Part shown: piece after piece, positions 21,410 to 32,620 of the stretch
How positions within the stretch are numbered: the stretch's first letter is position 1
How the letters are laid out: each line of letters starts with the position of its first letter
From: Adineta vaga
Taxonomy: Eukaryota; Rotifera
Assembly: GCA_021613535.1 (NCBI GenBank)
Contig: CP075493.1
Span: 11,346,001 to 11,410,000 of the forward strand
Length of the DNA stretch: 64,000 bases
Direction of reading: 5' to 3'
Notes under the pieces: model-generated
Told to the model about the DNA's origin: nothing
The model's database searches: none
What the model saw: the letters and a program-made list of their open reading frames with translations, nothing else
Translations under genes and position numbers: made by a program

Positions 21410-22099
21410 AACAATCCTTTCATCAATAATCTTCAAACGTGTCTATTGTTTCTCGGCAAGATAAACATATCTTTTTTTGTAGTTATTTGTATTCTTGATA
21501 GAAAGAGATATATTTATTAACAGAATGAATAAAAAGCTATAAGCAATAACGCGATCACCAAATAGACGACCACATTTGATGATGTTACTAGAGAAAATAT
21601 AATCATATAACTAGTACAATACGTGATTGAAATCTTTTTGTTAATGGATAATATTGGTTCTTAAGATCAAATGTAAAAGAACGATTGAAAATATTCGTGA
21701 TAAAAGTGAATACTAGTATAAGAACCTTTCTGATGTAAAAATATAGAGTAAAGAATACTAAATTACAGTTTAATTATATAAATCTCAGATTATTATGTGT
21801 TTCTATCGCATGCAATAAAAAATAATATACATTTCTTTCCAATTGATTCGTGTTCTTCCACGACATTCATGTCAATCTGTGGTGATAAATAAATGAGTCA
21901 CTGGAAAATATGACTATTACGAATAGAATTACACTGAATGAGACCATCCTGAGAGTGAGTGGATATCAAAAGAGAAGAGCAATCTACACTAAAAACGACA
22001 TCGTTCATCATTTTTGAAGTATTCATGGATGCATTTTATTTTAAAAATTAAATGAAGATTTAGATTTAGACAAAAATCATCGTGCTCATGATCTTATTA
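21410..22099. other. Intergenic, AT-rich
   Basis: AATAAA at about 21527 is a plausible poly(A) signal for the small gene. I see no coding frame, repeat or RNA gene in the rest. Confidence 0.35.
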
Positions 22100-22640
22100 G
22101 AAAATTTTTTCAATAAAATTCTTCGTTGATTGAACATGTTTACTTGCGGTGCATGAAGACAGTGTGTTGCAAATACCAGTTGACTGATGAACTAATTCAG
22201 GAGCTTGGTAGACATTAATGATATATCGTCCAACATTGACTCCAATCTAAAATTGCAGTTTTGAATTAAGAAAAAAAAACTTGTTGCTTTTCTACTATAT
22301 CTATAGTGTAATTACTCCAAAATAAAGTTGTCATTAAATTAAAATTTGTGCCATTAGCAGTGAGAAGATCAATGTTTACCTAGTGTGGAACTAAACTCAA
22401 TGAGCGGATTTTAAATGAGCTTAACACCATGAAAATGGCAAATTGGGATAATCTTACATATGTTGTTTTGTATATTACTTTTGGCTCTACAAAAATCCTT
22501 CGAAACAGTGTTTTGCTTAGCAAGAGTTTTTTTTTGTATATAATCTATTCTATATGTTTGCTAATATCGGAACTAAACTTGAAGATTTATTCCAACACAT
22601 AGATGATGTTAGTTTGCCGTAGTTCACTACTTTTATTCTT
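22100..22640 (-). pseudogene. Broken copy of a VWD-like domain
   Basis: On the minus strand an acceptor-like TTTTAG near 22254 is followed by a short frame reading NVGRYIINVYQAPELVHQ, then STGICNTLSSC. It aligns with NIHVWQPAHLALKSTGICTQ in the neighbouring gene at about 24370. A second patch near 22380 (LLTANGTNFNLMTTLF) resembles the segment before it in that gene. No start, no complete exon chain and several stops are seen, so this is a decayed tandem copy directly downstream of the intact gene. Confidence 0.5.
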
Positions 22641-22663
22641 CTTTATCAGTATAAGTCGTGTGT

Positions 22664-25600
22664 TCAGAATTGAAGCATGTGATCGATGTGAGTCTGTTGC
22701 TGAAAAACTAAGAAAAAAAACTTTATGACAACGAGTATACTTACGTCACGTATTACAATTGCTGTAAAGTTTGCTTGCTCATAATGAACTGTCAGCGTTT
22801 CGTGTGTGAACGTCTTAATTAAAGACGGATTGATTCCTATACAAAAATTTCTTTACTTTCCATAATAATCAATCTATCTCACCGTTTTGCTCACACTCCA
22901 TCCAATCAGCTTCTTGTCCTAAAACTGTAACTGTGCAGAGTGCACTACTCGAAATTCCACCAAACAAAACTAGTGTCAACTAAAGCAATATATACACACG
23001 TAAATATTTCATATATAATATTAACTAATTATATACTTCTTCGATGACGGAGCCTGTGGTGCGAATAGTAAATCGGATATATTTATTTTTGACTAACTCG
23101 AAGTTTGCTGATTGCCCTGAACAGGATCGAGTTGGTGGTGTTGCTTGATTTGTGGGATGCCATGTCTGAACATATATATCTTGATAGATAGAACACTTGA
23201 ACGATGCAAGGGGAATAACCGTCGTGGTCATTGCTATAAATATAAAAGGCGGATTTATCGATTCGAGAAAATGTATACAGTCTAGTTATTAGCCATTAGT
23301 CTCATATTTAAATCATTCAATATTCATTCACTAAATAAATATATATATATATATATGATTGCCTACTGATGAATATAATGTGGTACGACGTCTTATTATA
23401 AAGATGAAGTTTCTCGATGTTTCTTTTATCTTTCAATGTGAAAATACTTTACGAGTTGTAAAAGCGTACGATGATGTTTCTATTTAATATCTATCAATAA
23501 CATCTGGATATCTATCCTCAAATGAATGGAAGAAAGCGAATATTATGTATAGTAATATTGATCAAACAGAAAGTAAAAGAAACGTTAAAGCTAAAACTAA
23601 TAATGTATATCCATGTATGATATAGAAACAATTATATTTAAACTAACGTGTAGTAGTCGTCACTGTACTTTCACTTGTTGTTGTTGTCGATAGCGGCGCT
23701 GTTGTCGAACGCGGTGTTGTTGTCAATAGCGGCGTTGTTGTCGAACGCGGTGTTGTTGTCAATAGCGGCGTTGTTGTCGAACGCGGCGTTGTTGTCGGTA
23801 ATGGTGTCGTCTAAAAGAATAGCTTGTTCTAAATATTACATACATGTTATATCCTACCGCTGCTGTTGTTGTTGAAAGGCCAAGCAATTGTGGTACTTCA
23901 GCTTGAGCTTCTTTAATAGCTTCGTCCAATACAGCAGTAGCTTCTTGTATGCTCGTATTTATGACTTGCTGAATTGAATCGATTGATGTCATGTCACTAG
24001 TAAGTTCTTCGATCATCAGTACACTGACCATACTCTCAGCCGCCTAAAGATAGTTTATATATCTTATGATCAAATCACGAACCGCATTGATATCACTAAC
24101 CTTCGGTTGTCCTGTGAACATTAAATCTTCTATACAACCCGTCAATGCATTTAAAATAGTATCGTTCATATTGGCATTTCGTTGATGTGGTGCTCGTCGA
24201 CTTTTACCTAGGTAGGTACTAACATGAACGCCACAAATAGATTCTGCTTGACTGCGTGTTATAGTTCGAGCTTGAGGATGAATACTTTCATCGTCTAGTT
24301 CTGAATCTACTGGCAGTGCTTTCAGCTGACATTCCTGGTCAAACTGTGTACATATGCCCGTTGATTTCAAAGCAAGATGAGCGGGTTGCCACACATGAAT
24401 ATTGAAATGAGGTGTATATTGGCGAGATTTTCCCTGGGAAGGTCAAATAAGATTATTAGAGGCCATATTGAGGGTATATATGTGGGTGAATGTACTCAAA
24501 AACATGATTGAACACAAGATTCCATCAACCGCATTGTCATTCACATTCGCTCATACTCTCAAGATATATTAAACTCACTTGAAACAAAATCATTATCGCA
24601 TTTGTGTGCGTTTTTGTATGTCAGTTAAAGATGAAAACTCAAGGAGTTAAATGCTGATCCTGAGAGAATTCAAAATTTCGGCGAGATCCTAAAACCGATA
24701 TTCGATAAGAACCGAACCCCATACAAAATTGTCGAAACTAATAAGGATGCAATAAGTCTACTATAACTTACCTAAGTCCATCCTTCCTACTCATAGTTCG
24801 TTCGAGTACATAAAAGTTAGATACTATAATAGATCTCACGATCTGCCTTTCTCCCCCTCGGGAAAACTTGTCTTTTTTAGATACAAGTTATTGTTTTAGT
24901 GAAAAATGATTCAGAACGCTTATCTTGTTTCTGTTTTTACTGAAATCTCTTTCGGTCAATGTTATAGAGAATACGTAAAAAATATTGTAACAGTGTGCAT
25001 ATTTTCTCTTTTGTAACATTTACATATTTATTAACACATTCAGAATAAATTCGATTCTATTTCTCAATGAAAACAAATTCACAGGATATTGCGGGTTTTC
25101 AATGAAGTAAGACTTATTGTATCGTTTAGACTAACACAACCACGACATCTACATAGTAATACTTACGTCAAATTGTATAGTCGATAAGAAATTTGTTTGG
25201 TTAGAAGCCACTGTCATTGTATAATGAGTGCCAGCATTCGTAGCTTTCCATGTAATACCTATACACCTCCATTAGATAAAGGCCAGTTAACTCATCCACT
25301 TACCGTATTGCGCACACTTGTTATCACTATCTGCCTCCATCTGAAAATCCTCGGAATAGAGGACACAAACCCGTTTCTTCGTAAAGATATCATAAAACCA
25401 CAATTCCGCCTGCAAAAAGAACCGTTGTATCAGTGATTTTGAGCATTAAGCTTCAATTACATACTTCGACCATCCATCTTTTTATAACCTTAACTCGGTA
25501 ATATAGATATTCATTTCTGACTAACGTAACAAATGATGGCATATAACAGTCTTGATATTGGTTTGGCTGCTGAGCACTACCCTTTTGTCGCCATGTGTAC

Positions 25601-25768
25601 ACATGAGGATCGGTGACGGCTTTGCATTCATATACTGCTTCCTGTGCCACAACTAATAAAAATGAACATAAACTGTTAAAATATGTTAGCTTTCTTGATA
25701 GACAAATAGTAACCTTGGATGTTAAGTTGGTTGACGAGAAAAACGATAGCAAAAACCTGAAAAAACAT
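22664..25768 (-). CDS. Secreted VWD-like/mucin-like protein, ~514 aa, 11 exons
   Basis: Exons 25768-25714, 25652-25465, 25409-25304, 25258-25167, 24433-24101, 24043-23858, 23810-23648, 23233-23037, 22979-22883, 22836-22745 and 22699-22664 all join in phase. Residues 1-22 form a signal peptide. Residues 26-258 read as a von Willebrand type-D-like domain: CKAVTDPHVYTW at the start and STGICTQFDQEC at the end. Residues 321-375 are a mucin-like TTTPLL/TTTPRS repeat, a likely O-glycosylation site. A second Cys-containing beta-rich domain follows (SCSGQSANFE..., LCTVTVLG). Most introns are 45-61 bp, but two are 733 and 414 bp. The last exon is uncertain (an alternative acceptor gives an end near 22640). 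Role: probably an extracellular matrix or mucus component. Confidence 0.65.
23339..23357. repeat. (AT)n microsatellite
   Basis: A run of alternating A and T about 19 bases long inside the 414-bp intron of the VWD/mucin-like gene. Confidence 0.6.
23688..23810 (-). repeat. Minisatellite coding for TTTPLLTTTPRS
   Basis: A 36-bp unit (12 codons) is repeated about three times with few differences inside exon 7 of the VWD/mucin-like gene. Because the unit is a multiple of three, copy-number change keeps the frame. Confidence 0.7.
24434..25166 (-). other. Unusually long intron (733 bp)
   Basis: The flanking exons join in phase 0 with a GTAAGT donor and a CCCAG acceptor. The length is more than ten times that of neighbouring introns, and a patch near 24850 (CTTTCTCCCCCTCGGGAAAAC) is locally GC-richer. 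A solo LTR or other insertion is possible, but I found no clear terminal repeat or target duplication. Confidence 0.45.
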
Positions 25769-26836
25769 TTGACTGGCCTGAAGAACAGATATGCGTGATA
25801 TAGTCTTTTAAAACTAGTTATATAAACTGTTGGGAAAGAATGAAGACAAAATTGATTCAGCTGTATTAATATTTTGTCTTTCTATCGCTTCTGAAAAGAT
25901 AAGAAAAACTTTTTGATCTGTTCTGATTGTTTTTGGCTTTATACTATAAGTGTTAAGATGAAATATTATTTTTCTCGTTGATATCGACCTTTCGGCGAAA
26001 AATAAAATATTGATGAAAGAAAACGAATTATTTCCGAGAATGAAAATGCTATAATCATATTTTTTGTCGATTTTTAACAGTTATCTTGCGTACCGATTGT
26101 CGGGTACCAGTAAGAATGAAAATAATAGGATTTTGATGTGTCCAATAAGTCTAAAAAATATAAGGAATAGAATGAATATGAGCGCTGACGACGGCTAAGA
26201 TTTTGGATGTAGGTAAGTTTGGGCGGTCGACTGAACAAAAGGAAACTATATTGTTGGTTTAATCATTCATAGACACACCAGGAATCACAATACTATTCAT
26301 AATCCATAAGATCATCATGTTTCATAAAGGCGTCATATTTGGAGAATGTCAACCTCATCGTTTGTGACATCTTCACGCACCGAATATATCGGTTTGAGTC
26401 TCCATTACACCTGTGTAAGCAGAGAATCCTAACCTCATAGAGCGGTGCACATACAACTATTGGTACTTTCGTGTCAAACTAGTTTTTAGATCTTATTATG
26501 CAAATCTTCCCGTAGTTCATTTACTCTCGCATATCTAAATTGATTACACATACAGGTATAGTCATGTATAATTCGAAAAGTATACAGATTCTCTATGTCT
26601 GGCCAATACATAAGAAAAAAGTGATTTTCGAGTTTCGTCATAACTTCCTATATTGCGAGATATAATCAATGCGAAAATTGGTAAAAGCCAACATTCTGTG
26701 TACTTTTTATCCATGCTTCATTGCTTCTCATTACTCATTTTCCCTGATAGAGTGTCTTTTTATATAGCTGCTCTTTTCTATCGGGTAATAACATACATTT
26801 ACATCACTTCCCGTTCTTCATCATAGCATATAAAAA
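25769..26836. promoter_or_regulatory. Intergenic region with the second copy of the duplicated promoter
   Basis: The last ~150 bases (from about 26690) match the block before 21137. The remaining ~900 bases include the promoter side of the VWD/mucin-like gene. I see no coding frame in them. Confidence 0.45.
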
Positions 26837-27106
26837 ATGAATAAACCTACTGGAATGAATACTGGAACTGCTCAACATTTTGCCCACGTTCGTGTGCAAC
26901 TACACAACGCTATTCATCAAAACAACCTACAGCAACTTCATCCTGCATTTGGTCAAGCTCATCAAAATCAACCAATACGTGCAGTTGCATTTGCATCTCG
27001 TGTGTCACATTATGGTGGTCAACAACCAGGTGGATATCCCGCAGCGAATCCTTCTGTAGGCGAATTCGCTAGACGCTTTGCTCATCATCTCGTTCATAAT
27101 AAATAG
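26837..27106 (+). CDS. Small His/Gln-rich protein, paralogue B (89 aa)
   Basis: An intronless paralogue of the 21137 gene: KPTGMNTGTAQHF..V..QL.NAIHQN opens the protein. The middle carries a GGQQPGGYPAANP segment absent from paralogue A, and the end FARRFAHHLVHNK corresponds to the amphipathic tail of A. There is no signal peptide, membrane span or known domain. Conservation of coding and upstream DNA, with divergence in the middle, fits a functional duplicated pair. The VWD/mucin-like gene and its broken copy lie between the two, on the other strand. Confidence 0.6.
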   Translation: MNKPTGMNTGTAQHFAHVRVQLHNAIHQNNLQQLHPAFGQAHQNQPIRAVAFASRVSHYGGQQPGGYPAANPSVGEFARRFAHHLVHNK

Positions 27107-27502
27107 AGCATTCGTTCATAGATGATGATCGGTCATTTTATATACATAACAAACGCTTTTTTGTTTGCATTCTTTAAAATATTAAATCACTTACATATAT
27201 TGAAATCGATCAAACTATTTGATGCATTTTATATCAGTTGACAGACCGACACATATTTTAATTCAAAAATTGCTGTATAGTCATTCAAGAGACAAAACTA
27301 TCTTTTTGAAAGTTCCGACTCGTTAGAAAAGCCTTTTACGTAATATACAGAAGTAAATATCTTCAGGTGATTATTATAAGAGAAACATGAATAAAATCAG
27401 TATCTTTAAAAAAAACACATGAGTGACGGTTTCCTGGCTATCACAAACGTAGTTATCATATCTTCATATATACGTTCTCATTCTCCCTCACAATCTCTTG
27501 TT
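27107..27502. other. Intergenic between convergent genes
   Basis: 3' flanks of the small gene (plus) and the LRR kinase gene (minus). Nothing distinct is seen. Confidence 0.3.
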
Positions 27503-28819
27503 TTAGATAAATGATTGAAAACGAGATATTTGTTCACAGATATCATTAAAGTTGGGCCTTTGTAATACTTCCGATTTCATACAATCTTCTTTTAATTGAT
27601 CCATAGCTGTAATTAGTTTTTCGTTCGATTCATTTGGATCCATGCGTTCTAGCAGTTCTTCTAGAAGACAACCAAAAGCTCTTACTTCTACACGTTCTAT
27701 GGCGAAGGAATGATGCGAACAATATTGAGTGTAAAAAGTAGCTGCACCAAAGTCGCCTAATAAAGTTCCAGTTGCACCCACTAAGATATTATGAGCATAA
27801 AGATCACCGTGCATAATACCACGGCTATGTAGATGAGCGGCTGCTGAAGCTATTCCAGATGCAATCTGCATGAGTTTGTCTACGGTGAAAATCGTACCGA
27901 GCGAATAAGTATCTCGCGTACATGTATCAAAATTTGGTGGATCGCCTAAAATCTTGAAATCAGGTGGAATAAGTTCAAAAACTAGACCTTTCTGTTGTTG
28001 CGTATAATCAATAGTTCTACCTAAAATTTTGACAAGATTTTGATGAACACCTACGGCTATACAAGCATTCATTTCATCGGCAGGTAAACCATCGCTTGTT
28101 ATTTCCCCCTTGAATAACTTTACGGCGACTTCCTGTTGCGTCTGTATTTGTTTCCAGTTAGCTTTCGAAATGATACCCGAAGCACCTTCACCTAGCCGTT
28201 CTATTAATGTCAACTCATTCCATGGAATTTCTGTAAGATCACTAGCGACTTGTGGCAGTTTACTACATGCATTGGAAGAAAATGACAACCATGACAATTT
28301 CGGTAATGATAGTAACCACGAAGGTATTTCAGTAAATTGATTGACCGATATGCGAATGAGTTCTAAGTTTTTGCATTGTGCCATGCTCATCGGTAGTTCA
28401 GTCAGAGCATTGCCTGCAAGCATTAGTTTTTGAAGTCGAATACATCGTCCAATCGTAGAAGGAATAGTCGTTATACAATTGTTAGTTAATACCAGCCAAC
28501 GTAGTGTGGGTGAAAAGACCTGTTCAGGTATAGAGGAAATCTTGTTTGCTTTAAAACCTATCATCTCCAAAAGTGGACATTGCGACAGTACCAAAGGTAG
28601 TTCTGTAAAATCATTATTGGCAAAGAAAGCGATCTTTAGTTTTTGTAAACATTTGAAATTGTCAGGTAAGTGTGTTAGATGATTGTTCGATAAATCAAGA
28701 ATTTCTAGTGAGTCGGAGAGATTCAGTATTTCGTGTGGAAATGTTGTTAGTTGGCAGGTAAGTTTGAGCTTTCGAATACCGACAAGTTGACCAGATTGCA
28801 ATTGTTCCAGTGTATGCAT
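27503..28819 (-). CDS. Leucine-rich-repeat protein kinase of bacterial type, 438 aa
   Basis: An intronless frame. Residues 15-195 hold about seven leucine-rich repeats (LxxLxLxxNxLxxLP pattern). Residues 205-435 form a protein kinase: glycine loop GEGASG (210-215), VAVK with Lys234, the catalytic loop HGDLYAHN (337-344) and DFG (356-358). The catalytic Arg of the usual HRD is Gly (HGD), as in many bacterial and atypical kinases, but Asp and Asn are kept, so activity is plausible. From memory, the order LRR then kinase, the size and the start MHTLEQL are those of a cytosolic family common in Gamma-proteobacteria. No signal peptide or membrane span is present. Horizontal transfer is therefore likely. 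Confidence 0.85.
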   Translation of the reverse strand: MHTLEQLQSGQLVGIRKLKLTCQLTTFPHEILNLSDSLEILDLSNNHLTHLPDNFKCLQKLKIAFFANNDFTELPLVLSQCPLLEMIGFKANKISSIPEQVFSPTLRWLVLTNNCITTIPSTIGRCIRLQKLMLAGNALTELPMSMAQCKNLELIRISVNQFTEIPSWLLSLPKLSWLSFSSNACSKLPQVASDLTEIPWNELTLIERLGEGASGIISKANWKQIQTQQEVAVKLFKGEITSDGLPADEMNACIAVGVHQNLVKILGRTIDYTQQQKGLVFELIPPDFKILGDPPNFDTCTRDTYSLGTIFTVDKLMQIASGIASAAAHLHSRGIMHGDLYAHNILVGATGTLLGDFGAATFYTQYCSHHSFAIERVEVRAFGCLLEELLERMDPNESNEKLITAMDQLKEDCMKSEVLQRPNFNDICEQISRFQSFI

Positions 28820-29329
28820 ATTGATTAATATTGCAATATTATATAAAAATGTAATGTTTGGATGAAAAATGTCGTATGTTGAATATTAGTCCGTACGTCA
28901 GAGAATAAAAAGAAAACGTTGTAATTTATTGTGCCTTCTTCTGTTCTTTACTGCTCAAGAAAAGAACAAACAAAAAAGAAAGAAACGTTTTTCTTCCTCT
29001 TTGGTATTCATAAAAGAAACTTTGACAGTATTCTATGTAAACATTTTTCTTATTTAGCTTCAAAAAGGAAGAAAAAAGATGCCGATGTATAGAAGGTTGT
29101 GGTTTATGTAACATAGGTATTGATTTATTCATTTTGTGATATGGCGTCATTTTTTTTTCCTTTCTTTAGATGAATATTCTTTTTTCTAACGTTTTATCAA
29201 GCCACGTGAAGGCGTTCTCTCCAAAGGTTATATTATGCAGCAAATAAAATGACTTTTTTCTCCTCGTTTTATTATCACATAGATGTGCATAGGCAATATA
29301 TTTACAATCAAATTTATATAATCGGAAGT
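28820..29329. other. Divergent intergenic region
   Basis: It lies between the starts of the LRR kinase (minus) and the amine oxidase (plus) genes. Purine/pyrimidine-rich DNA with a TTTTTTTTCC tract near 29150. An in-frame ATG at 29249 could extend the oxidase N-terminus by 27 residues. Otherwise nothing is supported. Confidence 0.35.
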
Positions 29330-31223
29330 ATGCAGTATGCCGAAGTGATTATTGTTGGAGGAGGTGTAGCAGGTCTTGCAGCTGCAAAAACACTGGGACC
29401 TCTGAGAAACTACGTTTTAGTAGAAGCTCAAAATTATCTGGGTGGTCGTATTCTTACAATTGATGCAGACAGTATTTGATAAAGATATCGATTTTTTCAG
29501 TAAATGATTTATCTGTTTTATTTTTTCCTTTTCAGCACCTGATCTAACTGTTGATTTGGTAAATAACATTTAAATACATGCCTATGTAGCTAATCGAATG
29601 TATCATCTATCATTGAGGGTGCACAATTTGTACATGGTGATAAGAAAAATATGGTGTATGACATTTGTAAAGAATTGGATATACTTTTGTCGTACGACAA
29701 TCTCGAAGATTCTGATAGTGGTATGTGACAAAAAAAAAATTTTTTGTTTGTCTTCTTTTCTCTCTCTCATAGAAACGTTAGTCGTAACATCAGAAGGCAG
29801 AATATTAAAATCTGAATTGATTGAAAAAGCAAGCGACCTGTGGGAACGTGCAATTGACAAGGCTGAAGAAAAATATAACGATCGACCAAAATCATCACCA
29901 GTATCATTTTCTAGTTTTGTACCAAAAGAATTTCAAAGAAGATTACTCTCATCGTCACTATTTTCGAGAGATTTGATCGAACCTATCACTGATTATTTTA
30001 TCAAACTAGAAATGACTGAAGCTGCTTGTTCAACATTATCTGATTTAAATTTAAAAGGTATGATAAAGCAATCTTTCTATGATGGCTCTCGATCAATAAT
30101 ACATGAAAGATTACTTTCGATTTAGAATACGTAGCTTATGCAAATCTTGAAGGTGAACATGAAAATGATTTGAAAAATGGTGGCTATCGGCCATTCATCC
30201 ATTATTTGAAGTCTTTCATATCTGATAAGAATCGTATTCGTCTAAATTGTGAAGTAACTGATGTAAAATTCATGAAACAAGATGCTAAATTAATAGTACA
30301 ACTGAAAGATTTGAATGAACAATGTACTAAAACAATGATCTGTGATCATATTATTTGGACGACTTCATTGGGTTATTTGAAAAAGAACTTTCATAGAATA
30401 TTTGCAGATGAACCGGAATTAATTCAACAGAAACAAAATGCTATTGCTAATATTGGCTTTGGTACAGTAAACAAGGTAATTAGTTTTTCAAAATAATAAT
30501 AGTAGAACATTTGTCTAACTGTATTTATTTCGTTTTTTGCATCAGGTTTTTCTCATATACAAAACAAAATTTTGGAAGCAGCATTCTACGAGTATTGTGA
30601 TGCTGCATACACAGAAGAATCAATCATTTCAAATGTCTACTTTATTAAGACAACAGTTGGATGCGGAGCAGGTCACTTCTGAAATTGTCCATGAAATTGT
30701 TCAAATGCTTTTCCATTACGACATTCTACTATCAACGAACATACCAGTTCTTATTTGTTGGTTTGTAGGTCCTGCTGCAATAAACATGGAACGTATTAGT
30801 TCATCAACACTTGGACAAATTTGTCATGAAGTTCTTTGCAACTATTTGAATATTGATCATATAGAGCACCAGCCGATCCACATACTGAAGTACAATGTTT
30901 ATTGCTCATATCAGTAGATCATTAGTAATCTTTCTTATGTTTCTGTATTTAGAAGTGCATGGCATAGTAATCCTTATATTTGTGGATCTTATTCATTTTA
31001 TTCTATAGATTCGACAAAACATGATGGTGAACAATTACGAGCATCTTATACACCTGATGGAGTATGATAATTACATGATTTAAACTCACTTTAAATATCA
31101 TTTTAGGTTGAGAGAATAGTATTTGCTGGTGAAGCAACACATGAAGGCTACTATTCAACGGTGAATGCTGCACTGGAGACAGGCATTCGAGCTGCCAATA
31201 AAATTTTATCTATCAATAATTAA
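29330..31223 (+). CDS. FAD-dependent amine oxidase, polyamine-oxidase-like, 490 aa
   Basis: Eight exons join in phase: 29330-29471, 29536-29558, 29618-29720, 29773-30057, 30126-30475, 30546-30889, 30953-31061 and 31107-31223 (introns 45-70 bp). The N-terminus has the dinucleotide-binding motif GGGVAGLAAAK, the acidic residue of VEAQ and the GGR motif. The C-terminus has FAGEATHEGYYSTVNAALETG, the second FAD-binding signature of the MAO/PAO/LSD1 family. The middle (GAQFVHG, then VWKQ-like KFWKQ) agrees with polyamine oxidases. The enzyme would oxidise a polyamine or related amine to an aldehyde and H2O2. There is no signal peptide or peroxisomal end. The acceptor at 29617 (TTGAG) is weak but gives the expected protein. 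Confidence 0.85.
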
Positions 31224-31744
31224 TACATTTTCTTTATGGAACATACAAATAGTTATGAGAATGATCATGCCAATTTTACTTTTAACAAAAATATAAACCA
31301 TCAAAAAAGACTAAAAGAGTTTAATTAGAGTATATGAGTATTATCAATATTTCGAATCGTAACTATTGTCATTTCTTAAATATCCAAGGTTTACTATCGG
31401 CAACGGTATATTTATATCTTTCTATAGGCCAACTTTCGTAAACTCCATCATGAACTATGTTCATCGCTTTGCTATCTTCTAGTAACCTTCAAGCCTGCAC
31501 TGTGCAATATTTGCTTGTCCATATACAGATAATTTAAGTGCGACAATCAGCATTTGGAATACCATACCAATGTTTTTATACTTATAATAGTACAAACGAA
31601 AAATAGAATTGTTGCGTCATCATCAACGATGATTAATATTCTGTGTTACGTGTCAAACCGTAGTAGTGGGAAAAAACCCAATGTTAACGAAATATAAAAC
31701 AATGCTATTATCTTGAACATCTGATAGTAACTGAATTCGAAAGT
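31224..31744. other. Intergenic
   Basis: 3' flank of the oxidase gene and promoter side of the RING gene. No coding or repeat feature is seen. Confidence 0.3.
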
Positions 31745-32620
31745 ATGGCTGCTTCGAAGCATGTAGATTATGAATATATAAATGAGAATGAAATTGATGA
31801 AGAACTTAGATGTACCATATGTAAGCAGCCATTGCAATCACCTGTCAGTCTAGTAGTGTGCAATCACACTTTTTGCAGAGAATGTATTGAAACATGGCTT
31901 AATCAGATTCAAACATGTCCCACTTGTCGACAATCAACATTTGATAATAGTCGCCGTCGTTTTGGCGAAAAGCTTTCAATTCAGCCACTTCCATTTGCTC
32001 CAATTAATACTCGAATTGTACTCAATCAACTCGATCGTCTTCGTGTTCGATGCATACTTTGTCAAGAGAGCAACATTCAACGTTGTCATTTCAAAGATCA
32101 CGAACAACACTGTACCAAGAAAATAGTTTCGTGTCCGTCAGTCGACATTAAATGCATTTGGACAGGACCAAAAGACAAACTGGCTATGCACATTAATGAA
32201 TGTATATTTCAACAGATTCGACCTATCATTGAAGAACTTCAAGCAGATGTAAAGGCGGCTAAAACAGAACAAGTTGAGCTCACAAATTCTGTGGAGCTGC
32301 TCGAAAAGAAGGTAGTCTTCCTTCTCGCATTTATTAATAAGGGTAGCCCATTGGTTCAGAATTGTAGCAAGCCGATGCATGATTGCAAATATGGTAGTGA
32401 CCAGGCTTCTCAATCGAATAAGTTTTTTTGTTGTAACATATGCCATGCACAAATTCATCGAAATCAGATTGCACTTCACGCATGTTCAGGTGATTGTATC
32501 TGCCAAGAATGTCTTCACGACCAATACTCCGAGGACTATGAAAACGATTATGATGACGCCGATTATAATCGTCAACATGAATCAATGTTTTCACCAGATT
32601 CAGAAGATGCATGGCATTAA
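31745..32620 (+). CDS. RING-finger/TRAF-type zinc finger protein, 291 aa
   Basis: An intronless frame. Residues 23-61 form a C3HC4 RING (CTICKQPL..., CNHTFCRECIETWL, CPTCR), the E2-binding module of ubiquitin ligases. Residues 100-150 contain TRAF-type zinc-finger spacing (CILCQESNIQRCHFKDHEQHC, then CP..C.W.G....M..H...C). A short coiled coil follows (residues 155-195, ELQADVKAAKTEQVELTNSV). The C-terminus carries another Cys/His cluster (CCNICHAQIHRNQIALHACSGDCICQEC) and an acidic tail. No MATH domain is present, so it resembles short TRAF-like ubiquitin ligases rather than full TRAFs. Substrate unknown. Confidence 0.85.
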   Translation: MAASKHVDYEYINENEIDEELRCTICKQPLQSPVSLVVCNHTFCRECIETWLNQIQTCPTCRQSTFDNSRRRFGEKLSIQPLPFAPINTRIVLNQLDRLRVRCILCQESNIQRCHFKDHEQHCTKKIVSCPSVDIKCIWTGPKDKLAMHINECIFQQIRPIIEELQADVKAAKTEQVELTNSVELLEKKVVFLLAFINKGSPLVQNCSKPMHDCKYGSDQASQSNKFFCCNICHAQIHRNQIALHACSGDCICQECLHDQYSEDYENDYDDADYNRQHESMFSPDSEDAWH

